The translations under genes and the position numbers were made by a program. Under the pieces are notes generated by a model, which saw nothing but the letters and a program-made list of their open reading frames with translations, was not told where the DNA came from and did no database searches. A stretch of DNA of 33,614 nt. Source: Flavobacteriales bacterium UBA1993. GTDB lineage: Bacteria; Bacteroidota; Bacteroidia; Flavobacteriales_G; Salibacteraceae. This document shows, piece after piece, positions 32,880 through 33,614 of this stretch. Position 1 is the first letter of the stretch; every line of letters starts with the position of its first letter. The DNA lies in assembly GCA_002336485.1 (NCBI GenBank), contig DDCZ01000064.1, forward strand, positions 55,198-88,811. Reading direction: 5' to 3'.

Positions 32880-33614
32880 AGATACTTTTCGGGAGCGCCT
32901 TTACATCATAATATTCGGCACGGACACGGTTGCCGGCAAGCGATTCGACATCGCGCTTTTATGGCTTATTGTGCTTAGTACAGTTGCCGTAATGCTGGAA
33001 AGTGTGAAAGAAATTCAGTCTGAATACGGAGATATTCTTCTCTACGCAGAATATGTCTTTACTGCGCTTTTCACGATTGAATTTATTGCGCGACTCTGGA
33101 CATCGCGAAAGCCACTTGGGTATCTTTTTAGCTTTTATGGAATCGTTGATATTCTATCGATTCTGCCAACATACCTATCGTTCTTCATGGTGTCATCGCA
33201 GTACTTGCGCGTAATTCGCGTCTTCCGATTAATGCGTGTTTTTCGAGTATTGAAGCTCGGTCGGTATATGAGCGAGGCAGATTCACTTTGGACTTCTTTA
33301 AAAGCCAGCCGAGCAAAAATTGGCGTTTTCCTCTTTGCTGTATTCAACGTTGCCATAATAATGGGCACCATAATGTACATCGTAGAAGGCGGAGAAAATG
33401 GCTTTACGAGCATACCAAGAAGTATATATTGGGCGATCGTTACGATGACCACCGTAGGCTTTGGCGACATCCATCCGCATACAGAGTTGGGGCAATTCCT
33501 AGCTGTAATACTGATGATCTTGGGTTATGGAATAATCGCCGTACCAACTGGTATTGTTGGGGTTGACATGATCTCAAGTTCTGGGACGAAGTTTCCAGCA
33601 CCGAAGGACGGCAC
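32869..33614 (+). CDS. Voltage-gated-type potassium channel (ion transporter family), C-terminus cut by window edge
   Basis: Read by hand: from GTG 32869 the frame is open to the right edge (about 248 residues). Six transmembrane segments are visible: S1 FDIALLWLIVLSTVAVML, S2 LLYAEYVFTALFTIEFIARL, S3 YGIVDILSILPTYLSFF, S4 with regularly spaced arginines (LRVIRVFRLMRVFRVLKLGR), S5 IGVFLFAVFNVAIIMGTIMY and S6 AVILMILGYGIIAVPTGIV. Between S5 and S6 the pore loop contains TMTTVGFGDIHP, a potassium selectivity filter with Phe in place of the usual Tyr. No upstream ATG exists (the frame is closed by a TGA at 32854), so GTG is the most likely start. It overlaps the end of the DUF4159 gene by 11 bases. 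Confidence 0.88.
   Translation, partial: MKARDTFRERLYIIIFGTDTVAGKRFDIALLWLIVLSTVAVMLESVKEIQSEYGDILLYAEYVFTALFTIEFIARLWTSRKPLGYLFSFYGIVDILSILPTYLSFFMVSSQYLRVIRVFRLMRVFRVLKLGRYMSEADSLWTSLKASRAKIGVFLFAVFNVAIIMGTIMYIVEGGENGFTSIPRSIYWAIVTMTTVGFGDIHPHTELGQFLAVILMILGYGIIAVPTGIVGVDMISSSGTKFPAPKDG

Noticed and set aside
1..33614. Possible defence island, prophage or biosynthetic cluster
   Set aside because: No integrase, transposase, phage structural, restriction, toxin-antitoxin, NRPS or PKS gene could be recognised; nearly all genes have housekeeping or envelope roles.

Overview
This 33.6 kb window looks like ordinary, gene-dense chromosome from a Bacteroidota bacterium, most likely of the order Flavobacteriales. 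The evidence is C-terminal type IX secretion (T9SS) sorting domains on a metalloprotease and a LamG protein, promoters of the TTTG / TAnnTTTG kind typical of the phylum, a menaquinone menF-menD pair, an ffh-folD pair, and a TPR protein paired with an outer-membrane-barrel-like protein. I see no rRNA, tRNA, CRISPR array, transposase, integrase or phage gene. No stretch longer than about 185 bases lacks a gene.

Layout. 1-7475 is all on the minus strand: a secreted M43 metalloprotease, menF and menD (overlapping or abutting), then a 1040-residue periplasmic TPR protein that overlaps an outer-membrane-barrel-like gene running off the left edge. 7590-10449 is on the plus strand: an OmpR-type response regulator without a kinase, a LamG adhesin-like T9SS substrate, and a tiny ORF that is little more than a T9SS sorting domain. 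10450-13786 (minus) holds an AddB-like PD-(D/E)XK nuclease behind a small TPR gene. A small uncharacterised plus-strand gene at 13826 converges on murB. 14067-17382 (minus) is ffh-folD-murB behind a good candidate promoter. 17541-19010 (plus) is a membrane-anchored spermidine-synthase-like protein, converging on a saccharopine-dehydrogenase-family gene (19020-20366, minus). A lipoprotein-like gene with a three-helix tail (20488-21198) converges on pbpC and a giant alpha-2-macroglobulin gene (21199-29073, minus). 29257-33614 (plus) carries a DUF423 membrane protein, pckA with a clear terminator, rsmE, a DUF4159 protein and a voltage-gated-type potassium channel cut by the right edge.

Functional themes. 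Most genes are housekeeping: menaquinone synthesis, cell-wall precursors and polymerisation, one-carbon metabolism, protein targeting, gluconeogenesis and ribosome methylation. The rest are envelope or secretion functions. The pbpC plus alpha-2-macroglobulin pair is a known bacterial periplasmic arrangement thought to combine wall repair with protease trapping. The genome is compact: two convergent pairs have stop codons that touch directly, and several genes have a -7-like box ending only 4-5 bases before the start codon, suggesting leaderless transcripts. I did not find a clear undescribed multi-gene system. The most unusual items are the stand-alone sorting-domain ORF, the lipoprotein with a polytopic tail, the coupling of a secreted protease to menaquinone genes, and the possible leaderless promoters.
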